Assembly (NCBI GenBank): GCA_012719545.1
Contig: JAAYAD010000057.1
Location: 1-64,000, forward strand
Reading direction: 5' to 3'
DNA from: Clostridiaceae bacterium
GTDB lineage: Bacteria > Bacillota > Clostridia > DSM-8532
Length of the DNA: 64,000 bases
The notes beneath the pieces are model-generated. The model worked only from the letters and a program-made list of their open reading frames with translations, made no database searches and had not been told where the DNA came from. Shown here piece by piece: positions 54,155-63,477 of this stretch (positions within the stretch are counted from its first letter, which is position 1; each line of letters opens with the position of its first letter). The position numbers and the translations under genes were made by a program.

Positions 54155-55636
54155 TTATAATATAATACAGATTAGACCACCGCTGCCCTCGTTAATAATC
54201 TTCTGCAATGTCTCCTGAAGTTTTAACTGTGCGTCCTCAGGCATTCTGTACAGTTTATTCTGCAATCCTTCAGTAATAAGTTCATGGAGCGATTTTCCAA
54301 ATATATTGGACTCCCACAGTTTTTCTGGCTTTCCTTCAAATTCTTTCAGAAGATAATTAACGAGCTCTTCGGATTGCTTTTCGGTTCCAACCAATGGCGC
54401 AATCTCAGTTTCTATGTCTGCTCTAATCATATGTATTGATGGTGCGCTGGCACGCAGTTTAATTCCAAATCTTGTTCCCTGACGAACAATTTCGGGCGGC
54501 TCAAGGGTAAGCTCATCAAGCCTTGGAGTTACGACACCGTAACCTTTTGTCCTAACCTCTGTCAATGCGTTCTCAACCTTCAGATATTCATTGCGGATTT
54601 CTGAAAGCTCTTTTAAGGCTTTGAACAGGCTTTGCTCTCCGTCAATTTCAAGGCCGGTGTCTTCTTTAATAATTCTGTAGAACAGCCCGTCGGCAGGTTT
54701 TATTTCTACATTAAGAATTCCTGTTCCCATTGATACGTCATTAATGGAAGCATTGCTCAGGAATTCATAGTTGCACAGCCTGCTTGCGGCATCATATGCC
54801 ATTTTGACTGTTGATTTGTCCTGGATGGAGTCACGGATGGCGCACATCATTTCTCTTCTGAGCCAATGATCACGGTCAAGGGACATCATCCAGCCAGGAA
54901 GATTGAAGCATATTTCACGGACCGGGAAGTCCATGAGAATTCCGTTCAATACTTTGTTAATTGAATTGGTGGTAAGATTCAGGCAATCTATGGGAATGAC
55001 TGTCTTTGAATATTTTTCACTCAATTCCTTAGCCAGCTGTTTTGTTTCAGGAGCATCGGGAATTGCGCTGTTAAGCAGTATAACATAGGGTTTGCCTGAA
55101 AGGTTAAGCTCGTTTATGACGCCTTCTTCAGCTTTTTCATAGTCTTCCCTGGAGAACTGGGTAAAGGATCCGTCAGCAGTTATCATGATACCTATTGTAG
55201 AATGATCACTGATAACCTTGCGGGTTCCAATAGCCGCAGCTTCCTCAAACGGAATTTCGTATTCGGACCAGGGTGTTTTCACCATCCTGGGCATTTCATC
55301 CTCCATATGGCCGATAGCGTTCTTAACCATGAATCCGACGCAGTCGACCAGCCTAACCCGTAAGGTGACATTGTCTTCCATGGTAATAGTGACCGCTTCG
55401 TTGGGGATAAATTTTGGCTCTGTTGTCATTATCATTCGTCCTGATGCACTTTGTGGCGTTTCATCAACTGCCCTTTCTCTGTCGTACGGATTTTTGATAT
55501 TGGGTATAACCAGGGTTTCCATAAATTTTTTGATAAATGTGGACTTTCCGGTTCTGACCGGCCCCACTACTCCTATGTAGATATCCCCCTTGGTCCTCTC
55601 TGCAATATCATTATATATACTGTATAATCTCTCCAC
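54155..55636 (-). CDS. spoIVA: Stage IV sporulation protein A
   Basis: SpoIVA is the ATP-hydrolysing morphogenetic protein that polymerises around the forespore and forms the base of the spore coat. I start it at GTG 55636, giving 493 residues, almost the same as the B. subtilis protein (492), because GGGGG lies 7 bases upstream and the product opens like the family (SIYNDIAERTKGDIYIGVVG). Walker A is GPVRTGKST near residue 24, and the TRAFAC-type core continues with RLVDCVGFMV. The C-terminal end NEGSGGLICIIL is the conserved membrane-adapter tail. The track start at 55717 adds 27 non-family residues. Expression is expected from sigma-E in the mother cell. Confidence 0.97.
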   Translation of the reverse strand: MERLYSIYNDIAERTKGDIYIGVVGPVRTGKSTFIKKFMETLVIPNIKNPYDRERAVDETPQSASGRMIMTTEPKFIPNEAVTITMEDNVTLRVRLVDCVGFMVKNAIGHMEDEMPRMVKTPWSEYEIPFEEAAAIGTRKVISDHSTIGIMITADGSFTQFSREDYEKAEEGVINELNLSGKPYVILLNSAIPDAPETKQLAKELSEKYSKTVIPIDCLNLTTNSINKVLNGILMDFPVREICFNLPGWMMSLDRDHWLRREMMCAIRDSIQDKSTVKMAYDAASRLCNYEFLSNASINDVSMGTGILNVEIKPADGLFYRIIKEDTGLEIDGEQSLFKALKELSEIRNEYLKVENALTEVRTKGYGVVTPRLDELTLEPPEIVRQGTRFGIKLRASAPSIHMIRADIETEIAPLVGTEKQSEELVNYLLKEFEGKPEKLWESNIFGKSLHELITEGLQNKLYRMPEDAQLKLQETLQKIINEGSGGLICIIL

Positions 55637-55885
55637 GGCCAATCCCCCTTCAGTATGAGTCGGTAACATGCATAACCCATGACCCATTCGGTCAATATAA
55701 GTATATTGGACGGTCATTGGTTATATTCAAAAATTAATAAAAAAATATCTGATTATTTTATTCAGTAATCTATATGAAACCAGAAAACTTTGTATTTTTG
55801 ATTTTCGCTTATAAAAGGAAATCTTTCTGTAAAAAATACAGATGTCTTAAGACAAAGCTTTAAAAACAATGATGGAGGTGCCCTT

Positions 55886-56170
55886 ATGAACAATATGCAG
55901 CAGCAAAATGCTCAAATGCAGCAGAACCAGCAGCAAATGCAGACTCAGCAAGGACAGGCAATGCTTTCAAGCAAAAACCTCACTATCCTTGAAGATATGC
56001 TGAATTATGAATCGCTGTATTATAAGAAGCTTAATATGTATTCCCAGAGTTGCAATGATCCTCAGCTGAAAGACGTATGCAACAGAGCAGCTCAACTGCA
56101 TAAACAGCATTTTGATTTGCTTTTCAATTACCTCAATTCTCACAATAAACCTGCACAGCAACAGCAATGA
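55886..56170 (+). CDS. CotF-like small spore coat protein, Gln-rich
   Basis: This 94-residue protein has a Gln/Asn/Met-rich start (about residues 1-25), a central helical domain (SSKNLTILEDMLNYESLYYKK) and a Gln tail (PAQQQQ). It resembles the CotF/coat-associated ferritin-like small proteins that come in pairs in Clostridia. RBS GGAGGTG precedes ATG. It lies 15 bp before a second CotF-like gene and divergent from spoIVA, so both are probably made in the mother cell during sporulation. Confidence 0.8.
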   Translation: MNNMQQQNAQMQQNQQQMQTQQGQAMLSSKNLTILEDMLNYESLYYKKLNMYSQSCNDPQLKDVCNRAAQLHKQHFDLLFNYLNSHNKPAQQQQ

Positions 56171-56185
56171 AAGGAGTGAAAATAT

Positions 56186-56470
56186 ATGCCTCATAATGCT
56201 ATCTTTACAGAGCAGGAAATGATGAATGATGCTTTAAGTGCTGAAAAGCAGCTGATTACTGCATACGGAATCTATCTTGCAGAAGCCAGCTGTGAAAATT
56301 TAAGATCCCAGCTTACAAGAATTATTACTGAAAAGCAGCAGATTCAATATCAGATATTCGATGCCATAAGGCAAAAAGGTTGGTATAACGTTAAAAACGC
56401 AAATATAAACGACGTACAAACAGCAGTACAAAAATTCCAGGGTATGCAGCAACAGATGCAGCAGCAATAG
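56186..56470 (+). CDS. CotF-family spore coat protein
   Basis: This 94-residue protein contains the CotF-domain pattern: FTEQEMMNDALSAEKQLITAYGIYLAEASCENLR, a helix with acidic residues, followed by EKQQIQYQIFDAIRQKGWYN and a Gln-rich tail. CotF proteins are structural parts of the spore coat. It is co-transcribed with the preceding coat gene and ends before a strong terminator. RBS AAAGGAGTG precedes ATG. Confidence 0.9.
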   Translation: MPHNAIFTEQEMMNDALSAEKQLITAYGIYLAEASCENLRSQLTRIITEKQQIQYQIFDAIRQKGWYNVKNANINDVQTAVQKFQGMQQQMQQQ

Positions 56471-56480
56471 AAATTTAAAA

Positions 56481-56510
56481 GCCGGCATTTTAATGCCGGC
56501 CTATTATTTA
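56481..56510 (+). terminator. Terminator of the coat gene pair
   Basis: GCCGGCAT-ttta-ATGCCGGC is a perfect 8-bp stem, extendable by one pair, followed by an AT-rich tail (ctattattta). Confidence 0.8.
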
Positions 56511-56586
56511 TTTATATAATAATTCCTGTTTTAACGATGATAAGCAATACGATAATCTTTATTAATATCCGTATCAATATCAATAA

Positions 56587-57321
56587 TTATTTGTGGTTTT
56601 CAAACTGCAGCCTTGTTTTATCTGCTCTGTATTTTGTTACTATGTATTCTACAGGCTGGCCGCTTTTGGAATAAAGAATATTTTTTATGCAAATCAAAGG
56701 CTGTCCGGGCTGAACCTTTAAATATGCAGCATCCTTGTGATCTGTGCATATAACGTCAAGGGTGCTTTTTGTGTGTACCGGAATTAATGGATATTTGCCC
56801 CGCAAAACATCCCTGTTATTTGCAATATCCTCGCAGATATCAGGGAAAAAATCCTTGGGAATATATGAAATACTGAATGATAACAAATCATTGCCGAATG
56901 AATTAGAAAAAGTAATTGCGGCAAATTCATTCCTTGCATCGGGCTTTAAATTAAATGCCTCGGTTAAAAAAGACAGTTCCTGTCCTGTTATGGTTTCAAC
57001 TGATATTATATTTTTCTCTGAAGGGTTCTTGCTGTCCAGTATTGAATCGGTAAATCCGGTGTAATCCTTGATATTTATGTAAGTTTTACGAGCAGATACA
57101 AAGGTACCCTTACCCTTTAATTTATATAACTGTCCGCTTGCTGTAAGCTCATTGATTGCCTGTCTTACGGTAGGTCTAGAAATGTCGTATTGCTCACAAA
57201 AATCCTGTTCGGAAGGAATTTTGCTGTCAGCTGCAAACTCACCGCTTTCTATTTTTTCTATTATGAGATTTTTCAGCTGGCAATATAACGGTACATTGCT
57301 ATATTTATTAATTGCGACCAT
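56587..57321 (-). CDS. GntR/HutC-family transcriptional regulator (UTRA domain)
   Basis: This 244-residue repressor-type protein has an N-terminal winged helix (PLYCQLKNLIIEKIESGEF, IPSEQDFCEQYDISRPTVRQAINEL) and a C-terminal UTRA domain that binds a small effector, often a sugar phosphate (SFGNDLLSFSISYIPKDFFPD, VEYIVTKYRADKTRLQFE). I begin at ATG 57321, which has GGAGG 8 bases upstream; the track's ATG 57336 overlaps that ribosome-binding site. It lies downstream of purB on the same strand, but a possible own promoter in the 140-bp gap suggests separate control. The target genes are not evident. Confidence 0.9.
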   Translation of the reverse strand: MVAINKYSNVPLYCQLKNLIIEKIESGEFAADSKIPSEQDFCEQYDISRPTVRQAINELTASGQLYKLKGKGTFVSARKTYINIKDYTGFTDSILDSKNPSEKNIISVETITGQELSFLTEAFNLKPDARNEFAAITFSNSFGNDLLSFSISYIPKDFFPDICEDIANNRDVLRGKYPLIPVHTKSTLDVICTDHKDAAYLKVQPGQPLICIKNILYSKSGQPVEYIVTKYRADKTRLQFENHK

Positions 57322-57476
57322 ACCTACGGCCTCCATCTAAATAATATGATTGACAACATAATAACAAAAAGATGATAAGACAATATTACAGCATAATAAG
57401 TCCTAAAACAATAGGTAATAGTACTTAAATGCAGAAAAAAGCTAACAGTACTGAATAGTTAAGAACCTGGAGGTAA

Positions 57477-58907
57477 TTAAGCTTTTAATTCCACATGGGT
57501 TTCTTTTGTAAGATTTTTTTCGAGCAGCGGTTTAACAACTTCATTGAGGAATTCTTCAACCTGCTCTTTGCTGCGCCCTATATAATTTTCGGGGCGCAAA
57601 ACTGAAGTGAGATCATCGTAGCTTAAATCAAAGCTGGGATCATTGGCAATACGCTGCAATAAATCGTTGGGCTTTCCTTCTTCCTTAACCATGCGGGCAG
57701 CTTCCATGGAATGAACACGAATGCGCTCATGAAGCTCCTGACGGTCACCACCGCGTTTAACGGCTTCCATAAGGATATTTTCAGTAGCCATAAAGGGCAG
57801 CTCTTCCATTACCCTCTTTCTTATCATGTTGGGATATACAACGATTCCGTCTGCAATATTATTGTAGATATTTAATATAGCGTCCACAGCAAGGAATGCC
57901 TCAGGAATGCTGATACGCCTGTTGGCTGAATCATCCAGAGTCCTTTCAAGCCATTGTGTGGATGCTGTAATGGCAGGATTAAGCGCGTCAACAATGACAT
58001 AACGTGCAAGAGAAGAAATACGTTCGCTTCTCATGGGATTGCGCTTGTAAGCCATTGCCGAAGAACCAATCTGGTTCTTTTCAAAAGGCTCTTCCAATTC
58101 TTTAAGGTTAGCAAGAAGGCGCAAATCGTTGCTGAATTTGTATGCGCTTTGCGCAACTGCGCTTAATGCGTTCAATATGCGTGAATCCTGTTTTCTTGAA
58201 TATGTCTGGCCTGAAACAGGAATTACTTTATCAAATCCGATTTTTTCAGCTATGAGCTTTTCAAGCTTTTTAACTTTCTCATGGTCTCCGTCAAAGAGAG
58301 AAAGGAAGCTTGCCTGGGTACCTGTGGTTCCCTTGTTGCCTAAAAGCTTAAGATTGGATATTACAAAATCAAGCTCCTCGCAGTCAAGAACCAAATCCTG
58401 AATCCATAAACATGCCCTCTTGCCTACAGTAACAAGCTGTGCAGGCTGGAAATGTGTAAAGCCCAGGGTAGGCATGTCCTTATATTTTTCAGCAAAACGC
58501 GCAAGCTTTGATATAACAGAAAGAACCTTTTCTTTAACAAGCTTTAATGCCTTGGAATAAATGATGATATCAGTGTTGTCTCCAACGAAGCAAGATGTTG
58601 CTCCTAAATGAATTATGCCCTTTGCTTTGGGACATTGCGCTCCGTAAGCACGTACATGCGACATGACGTCATGTCGTGTTTCCTTCTCAATCTGTTCTGC
58701 CAGTTCGTAGTTTATGTCATCCTTAAAAGCCTTAAGTTCATTTATCTGCTCATCGGTAATATCAAGACCAAGTTCCTTTTCTGCTTCCGCAAGAGCAATC
58801 CAAAGCTGTCTCCATGTTTTGAACTTGGTATCCGGTGAAAAAAGTTCCAGCATTTCTGCGCTGGCATAACGTGCATTAAAAGGACTTTCATAAATATTTC
58901 TGGACAA
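57477..58907 (-). CDS. purB: Adenylosuccinate lyase
   Basis: PurB removes fumarate from SAICAR and from adenylosuccinate, two steps of purine synthesis. The 476-residue protein has the fumarase/aspartase superfamily signature [14 protein letters not shown] near residue 290, [12 protein letters not shown], and [16 protein letters not shown] with the catalytic histidine. It resembles the longer eukaryote-like PurB group by its [16 protein letters not shown] start. It is the first gene on this minus-strand segment, with its promoter in the following intergenic region. No other pur genes are adjacent. Confidence 0.95.
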   Translation of the reverse strand: MSRNIYESPFNARYASAEMLELFSPDTKFKTWRQLWIALAEAEKELGLDITDEQINELKAFKDDINYELAEQIEKETRHDVMSHVRAYGAQCPKAKGIIHLGATSCFVGDNTDIIIYSKALKLVKEKVLSVISKLARFAEKYKDMPTLGFTHFQPAQLVTVGKRACLWIQDLVLDCEELDFVISNLKLLGNKGTTGTQASFLSLFDGDHEKVKKLEKLIAEKIGFDKVIPVSGQTYSRKQDSRILNALSAVAQSAYKFSNDLRLLANLKELEEPFEKNQIGSSAMAYKRNPMRSERISSLARYVIVDALNPAITASTQWLERTLDDSANRRISIPEAFLAVDAILNIYNNIADGIVVYPNMIRKRVMEELPFMATENILMEAVKRGGDRQELHERIRVHSMEAARMVKEEGKPNDLLQRIANDPSFDLSYDDLTSVLRPENYIGRSKEQVEEFLNEVVKPLLEKNLTKETHVELKA

Positions 58908-59239
58908 AACAGACTACCTCCGGACTATATTTAAGAATTTAGATAATATGTCATCATAACGTATGGACAACAGTATAATATCATATCTTGCTTGGTTTAA
59001 TCCAGACGCAGAATTAATTATATAACTAATTCCGGCAAAAATCCATACCAAAATTGCAGCCTAATTCCCCTTTATTCTTGTTAATTTGCCACATTTGCAA
59101 GCATACTTTTGAATACCGGCAACATATTACCGAAGGATATGTCGGAAAAATGTCTCAAAGCTATGATGCAATTGTGTCTTATGTGGTCCTTCCCTTACTG
59201 TCAAAGTTTCGTTTTTAAGCGGAAAAGAACGTAAAAAAC
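58908..59239. other. Intergenic region upstream of purB
   Basis: On the minus strand TTGTCC and TATTAT, 16 bp apart near 58945-58970, are a possible purB promoter. No purine-riboswitch core is visible. A 31-codon frame at about 59141-59236 on the plus strand has no family features and a badly spaced ribosome-binding site. Nothing else is evident before the hairpin at 59240. Confidence 0.4.
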
Positions 59240-59293
59240 CCCCGGAAGCTGCTTTGAACTGACCCCAAGAGGTTCACTTCACTTCTTCCGGGG
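59240..59293 (-). terminator. Terminator of the aconitase X operon, with enlarged loop
   Basis: Read on the minus strand, CCCCGGAAG and CTTCCGGGG form a perfect 9-bp stem followed by a T6 run, 20 bp beyond the last gene of the operon. The loop is 36 nt, unusually long, because it contains an insertion-sequence scar (59252-59279). Confidence 0.8.
59252..59279 (-). mobile_element. 22-bp excision scar of an IS150-group element with 3-bp target duplication
   Basis: The core (59255-59276) is made of TGAACTGACCCCAA, identical to the first 14 bases of the right end of the intact IS at 4-1455, joined to GAGGTTCA, whose complement TGAACCTC matches seven of eight bases of that element's left tip. The triplet ctt lies directly on both sides (59252-59254 and 59277-59279), as expected for an IS3-family target duplication. 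The orientation is opposite to the intact copy. Confidence 0.7.
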
Positions 59294-59312
59294 ATTTATT
59301 TATTAAGCAGCA

Positions 59313-59750
59313 TTACTCAACTGTTACTGTTCCATCCTCAGAAACTGAAATAATCATACCGGTCTTAACATATTCGAGAAATTCATCTCCAAGGCTATCA
59401 ACTGTTGGCATATTTATGTCGGTCCATACATTTGCAAGTATGGCTCCCGCGGCAGCCAAAGAATCAATTGGCTTTGAGAACAGAAGGCATGCAGGTTGTC
59501 TTCCAAGGGCAGCGGCACAATACAGAACCATTCCTCCGGTTGTGGAGCCTATTGTCTGAGGCAGGCACAATGCCTTTCCGCTCATGGGTTTTCCGTACAA
59601 ATCAGGGTTATTCTGATCCGAACAGGTTGCCTTCTTATCTCCGAACATCAGGCTCTTCTGATAGCTTGCCAGTGTGTTGAAACCACCTTTTGAGACCAAG
59701 GCTTCAGCTTTTACAGTACCGGGAACCACAGGGCGACCTTTAAATTGCTT
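59313..59750 (-). CDS. Aconitase X small (swivel) subunit, DUF126
   Basis: This 145-residue protein is the swivelling domain of a split aconitase X enzyme, partner of the large subunit encoded next to it. The motifs LPQTIGSTTGGMVLYCAA, with the catalytic serine region, and ILANVWTDINMPTV are typical. I start at ATG 59750 (AAAGGGGG about 9 bases upstream; product begins MKQFKGRPVVPGTV), so it starts four bases beyond the end of the large-subunit frame, overlapping in the track's longer version. Known aconitase X enzymes are cis-3-hydroxyproline dehydratases in bacteria and phosphomevalonate dehydratases in archaea. Confidence 0.88.
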   Translation of the reverse strand, partial: KQFKGRPVVPGTVKAEALVSKGGFNTLASYQKSLMFGDKKATCSDQNNPDLYGKPMSGKALCLPQTIGSTTGGMVLYCAAALGRQPACLLFSKPIDSLAAAGAILANVWTDINMPTVDSLGDEFLEYVKTGMIISVSEDGTVTVE

Positions 59751-59754
59751 CATG

Positions 59755-61038
59755 CTATATGCCCCCTTTCGTGATGATTTCAAGAATTTCATCATCGGTA
59801 TGATAACGGCATGTCGTATATGTCCTCAGCTTGTTGGAGTTTGTAATTACAGGCATTTTTCCGCACAGAGGATTGTTCATATACATAAGAGGACAGATAT
59901 ATGAAGTTATGACTCCCATTTTTACAAGCTTAAAATACTCCTCTGTTTTAGAAAATGCATTAAGTACAGGTACTGAGGCTGTAAAAATGGTAGGAATGGA
60001 CACTTTCTCTTTGTTAAGCTCATTTAGTCTTTTTTCAAGTTTTTGTGTCCATTCCTTAAGCTGAATGAGAGAAAGATGAGGACATCCTATGAAACAAAGC
60101 CTAGGAGTGGCATTGGGATCCTTCCATATGCATGGATAACTTTTTCTTACTCTTTCAAGTTCAGCATCGTCAATAACATATACTTTGGCATCGGGCTTAA
60201 TAAGCTTTTCGCCAAGCTCAACGGCCTCGGGCGTAAGACCTTCAACATGATATAGTCCTACAGCTCCGTTTGAGGCTGTGGCGGCACCCATATCCTTAAG
60301 ATATGCCTTGGTTTTATCGTTAAGTTCAGTGCCGATAAATCTTGTCAGGCCCTTTATGTATGGAACATCCTCCATAACCTTAATTCCTATGGCACTGCCA
60401 AGTATCTGTGCTTCGGGTATTTTAGTAGTTTGTATATCCACTATCCAGGTAGCCATGCGCCCTTCATCGGTTAAAAGGCCAAAGTACGGTACGCATCCGG
60501 CTATGCTTCCAAAAAGCTCTATAATGCCCGAATTGCGGTTGCACCTTGCGCCCAGGACGCTGTTGGCATATACAACGGCACTGCTCTCCGCCCAGCTTAA
60601 TACCTCACCTTTTTCGGGGATATTCCCTACCTCATCCAAATAGCAGGTACAGGTAAAGGCATGGTCATTTATAAGACCCATTTTCTTTAGCTGCTCTTCA
60701 TAGCTTTCCTGCTTGGAATACATTATTTTAAACAAAAGATTTTGCAGGAAGTTTGAAGGAACATTATTATCAAGAGGTCTTGGGTCAACAGTGAATTTTT
60801 GCCCTGAAACGGCACCGGCTTCCAATAGTTTATCAATGAGCTCATATACTGGCTTCATTACAGAGAGTCCAAAGCTGGTAACAAGATGACCGTACTTGCT
60901 TGTAACCGGAACCATGCGCTCTGCTCCAAAGGCCTCGCCATACATTACAAGGGTTTTCATAACCTTTGCCATGGCCTCACCCTTTTCACCGTTTAGCATT
61001 GCCTGCTGTTCCGGTGTAAGAACCATCTTTGTTTTCAT
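59755..61038 (-). CDS. Aconitase X large (catalytic) subunit, DUF521
   Basis: This 427-residue subunit should hold an iron-sulfur centre and dehydrate a hydroxy acid together with the small subunit. Family motifs are VTSKYGHLVTS, FTVDPRPLDNNVP, SVLGARCNRNSGIIELFGSIAG and FIGCPHLSL, and several cysteines (for example TCTCYLDEVGN, GCPHLS, YICPLMY) are candidates for cluster binding. The substrate is unknown; cis-3-hydroxyproline dehydratase is the best-known bacterial activity, but the flavoenzyme partner here is unlike those operons. It lies 14 bp after the flavoenzyme gene. Confidence 0.88.
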   Translation of the reverse strand: MKTKMVLTPEQQAMLNGEKGEAMAKVMKTLVMYGEAFGAERMVPVTSKYGHLVTSFGLSVMKPVYELIDKLLEAGAVSGQKFTVDPRPLDNNVPSNFLQNLLFKIMYSKQESYEEQLKKMGLINDHAFTCTCYLDEVGNIPEKGEVLSWAESSAVVYANSVLGARCNRNSGIIELFGSIAGCVPYFGLLTDEGRMATWIVDIQTTKIPEAQILGSAIGIKVMEDVPYIKGLTRFIGTELNDKTKAYLKDMGAATASNGAVGLYHVEGLTPEAVELGEKLIKPDAKVYVIDDAELERVRKSYPCIWKDPNATPRLCFIGCPHLSLIQLKEWTQKLEKRLNELNKEKVSIPTIFTASVPVLNAFSKTEEYFKLVKMGVITSYICPLMYMNNPLCGKMPVITNSNKLRTYTTCRYHTDDEILEIITKGGI

Positions 61039-61052
61039 CCTAAGTCCCTCCT

Positions 61053-63329
61053 TTACAGCCTTACTCCAAGTGCATAGGCGGCACGGGTTGCTTCAAGTAC
61101 TCTTCCGCCTGAGAAGCTGTCACCTATGTTGTAAAGCTCAGGAGCGATTCTTTCAGCCTGTGCTTCAAAGAAGAGTGAATCGTCGGGTTTTCCTCCGGTT
61201 GCAAACACCACAAGGTCAGCCTTTAATACAAATTCTTTTTCTTCGTTGCCAATTTTGGGTGCAAGAGGATTTTCTATGTTCTTTGGCAATATTGGCTGCC
61301 ATGTGTTATAGGGGTCGGGAACATTTTTGGATACATTCCGGATGATATGCACACCGTCCTGGTCAATGGACACAACTTTCGCATAGTTTATAAGCTCAAC
61401 CCCTGCTTTCTTCATGTAATAGATAAGATGGCCGCGGTTAGCGGTGCAGGCGCCGTCCATGAAGTAAGGAAGCATTTCTACAACCTTTACCTGGCAGCCG
61501 TGCTCATAGCTTAGCCAATAAGCTGTTTCACAGCCAACTTCACCGCCGCCTACCACAACAACGGACTTGGCATCTTTTAAAAGCTCGGGATTCAATAACA
61601 GCTCTGTCGCCTGAACAGTTCTGATTTTATCAAGACCTGAAATGGGCGGTATTGACTCTTTTGTACCTGTTGCAAATACTATGCAGTCATATGAGCCTTC
61701 CTTTAATTTATTGAGATCAACTTGTGTTTCCATATGTACCTTAAGGTCATAATCCTTTTGAGCCTTGTCAAGCATTACTTCAAGATGCTTTCTGTAATTT
61801 TCTATATCAAATTTAATTTTGGGTACGCTTCCTGGTATGGTCTTTCCGCCTATTTTACTTCCTTTTTCAAATAGCTCAACATGGTGGCCTCTTTTTGCCG
61901 CTGCTAGGGCAAATGTAACACCTGCAGGACCAGCTCCTACCACAGCTACTTTTTTGGCACGCTCAGCCTTTGGAGGATTTTCAGGATAAATATGTTCAAA
62001 GGCAGTGCGCGGATTTACGGCGCATTGCGGATGACCTCCCTCAACAAACTCGTTAATACATCCTTCCTGGCATCCAATGCATGGTGTTATTTCCTCAACT
62101 CTGCCGGAATAAGCTTTGTTTGGCCATTCAGGATCTGCAAGAAGGGGTCTTCCAAGCATGACCATGTCGCAATAACCGTCTCTTATTGCTTTTTCAGCCA
62201 AATCAGGATAACCGAGTTTTCCAACTGCCACAATGGGCACTTCAAAGCCTGCATTGGACTTAATTCCGCGTTCCTTGAACCTTTCTTTTACAATTCGAGA
62301 TACCTCAAGGAAACATCCCGCAGGCATGCCTGACGGCGGATGTGGCAGCCACCAGTTGTCATAGCAGCCAAGATCCACATCAAATATGTCAACACCTGCT
62401 TTAACCAGGTTCTCCATGTAATCTAAAGTCTCATTAATGGTCCTGCCGTTCTTGAATTTTCTAAGGGAAGGCTTGTTCATGCCTTCTTCCCCGTATGTCT
62501 CATTAAGAGCAAGGGATAAGTCTATACGGTACATAATTGGATAATGGGGTCCAACACGCCGGCGAAGTTCTTTTACAAGGTCTATGCCGAATCTCTGCCA
62601 GTCAGCGTAACGTCCAAGCTTTCTTCTGTTAAAGGCAGGATTGGTCATCTGTTCTAAGAGATACCCTTCATGGCCGTGCAGATAAACACCGTCTATTCCT
62701 GCCACCATGGCATCGGCAGCGGCCTGCCCGGCATTTCGGATAATTCTCTTAAGTTTTCTGTCTGAAAGTCTCATGCATGGTATCTGAGAAATGTAGAAAT
62801 TGGGATTGAAAGATGCCGATACCGGGAATTTGTACTGATTTACAAGACACTGAGGATTGCCCACCCTGCCCAAGCCAGGAGTAAGCTGAATGAATATTTT
62901 TGCACCAAAGCTATGTACTCCCTGTGCCAAATCGCGCCAGCCTGCAAAAACGGTTCTGCTTCTGTCTATACGCGGAAAATAAGAGAGCTTGCCCGGTTCT
63001 GTAATTGAATTGTCTATCCCGTGGCTGACGGGAACAAGACCGGTGGTAATAAGCCCTACTCCTCCCTTTGCCCTTGCAAAGAAATACTGGAGCATTTTGT
63101 CGTTTGGACGTCCTGTTTCCTCGCACATATCAATGTTGCCCATGGGTGCCATAACCAGTCTGTTTTTAATTTTTGTACGGTTAATTTGAATTGGTGAGAA
63201 CATGGCACTGTATGGGTATAAATCTTTAGTCATTCTTCCTGTTCCGCCTGCGCTGTTCTCATAATCGGGTTTTGTGAACCAATTGCCGTAGCTATCCACT
63301 AACTCTTGAATTTTAGCATCAGTTTTCAT
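61053..63329 (-). CDS. OYE-family iron-sulfur flavoenzyme, 2,4-dienoyl-CoA reductase-like
   Basis: This 758-residue enzyme has three parts. The first is an old-yellow-enzyme barrel (MAPMGNIDMCEETGRPND, GVYLHGHEGYLLEQM, to about residue 400) binding FMN. The second is a 4Fe-4S site CIGCQEGC with a fourth cysteine 11 residues on (HPQCAVNP). The third is a dinucleotide-binding region with FAD motif VAVVGAGPAGVTFA and a second GxGxxG VVVVGGGEVGCETA for NAD(P)H. This matches FadH/BaiCD/TMADH-type enzymes that reduce conjugated C=C bonds. I start at ATG 63329 (AAGGGG upstream) rather than GTG 63350. It heads an operon with aconitase X, suggesting reduction of the dehydration product, or reduction coupled to it. 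Confidence 0.9.
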   Translation of the reverse strand: MKTDAKIQELVDSYGNWFTKPDYENSAGGTGRMTKDLYPYSAMFSPIQINRTKIKNRLVMAPMGNIDMCEETGRPNDKMLQYFFARAKGGVGLITTGLVPVSHGIDNSITEPGKLSYFPRIDRSRTVFAGWRDLAQGVHSFGAKIFIQLTPGLGRVGNPQCLVNQYKFPVSASFNPNFYISQIPCMRLSDRKLKRIIRNAGQAAADAMVAGIDGVYLHGHEGYLLEQMTNPAFNRRKLGRYADWQRFGIDLVKELRRRVGPHYPIMYRIDLSLALNETYGEEGMNKPSLRKFKNGRTINETLDYMENLVKAGVDIFDVDLGCYDNWWLPHPPSGMPAGCFLEVSRIVKERFKERGIKSNAGFEVPIVAVGKLGYPDLAEKAIRDGYCDMVMLGRPLLADPEWPNKAYSGRVEEITPCIGCQEGCINEFVEGGHPQCAVNPRTAFEHIYPENPPKAERAKKVAVVGAGPAGVTFALAAAKRGHHVELFEKGSKIGGKTIPGSVPKIKFDIENYRKHLEVMLDKAQKDYDLKVHMETQVDLNKLKEGSYDCIVFATGTKESIPPISGLDKIRTVQATELLLNPELLKDAKSVVVVGGGEVGCETAYWLSYEHGCQVKVVEMLPYFMDGACTANRGHLIYYMKKAGVELINYAKVVSIDQDGVHIIRNVSKNVPDPYNTWQPILPKNIENPLAPKIGNEEKEFVLKADLVVFATGGKPDDSLFFEAQAERIAPELYNIGDSFSGGRVLEATRAAYALGVRL

Positions 63330-63408
63330 AACCGATTCCCCTTTCACCAATTATGTAGTTGTGGATTTACGAGAAGCGATAAGACAAACCGAACAATGTT
63401 CTAAAAGA

Positions 63409-63437
63409 AGTGTAACACATTGACAAATTATTATCAA
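63409..63437 (-). promoter_or_regulatory. Predicted promoter of the flavoenzyme/aconitase X operon
   Basis: Read on the minus strand, TTGATA (63437-63432) and TACACT (63414-63409) are 17 bp apart, about 75 bp upstream of the start codon. Confidence 0.5.
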
Positions 63438-63477
63438 TATGGAATGGTAAAAAAAGATTATTTTGTCATAATAAAAC

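Noticed and set aside
55886-56470. Gln-rich runs as possible signs of a phage or prion-like gene
   Set aside because: The core sequences match CotF-type coat proteins, lie divergent from spoIVA, and Gln-rich tails are common in these coat proteins.
59141-59236. A 31-codon open frame starting ATGTCGGAAAAA
   Set aside because: The ribosome-binding site is too close, the residues are compositionally odd (many Cys, Met, Trp) and it lies in an otherwise decayed intergenic region.
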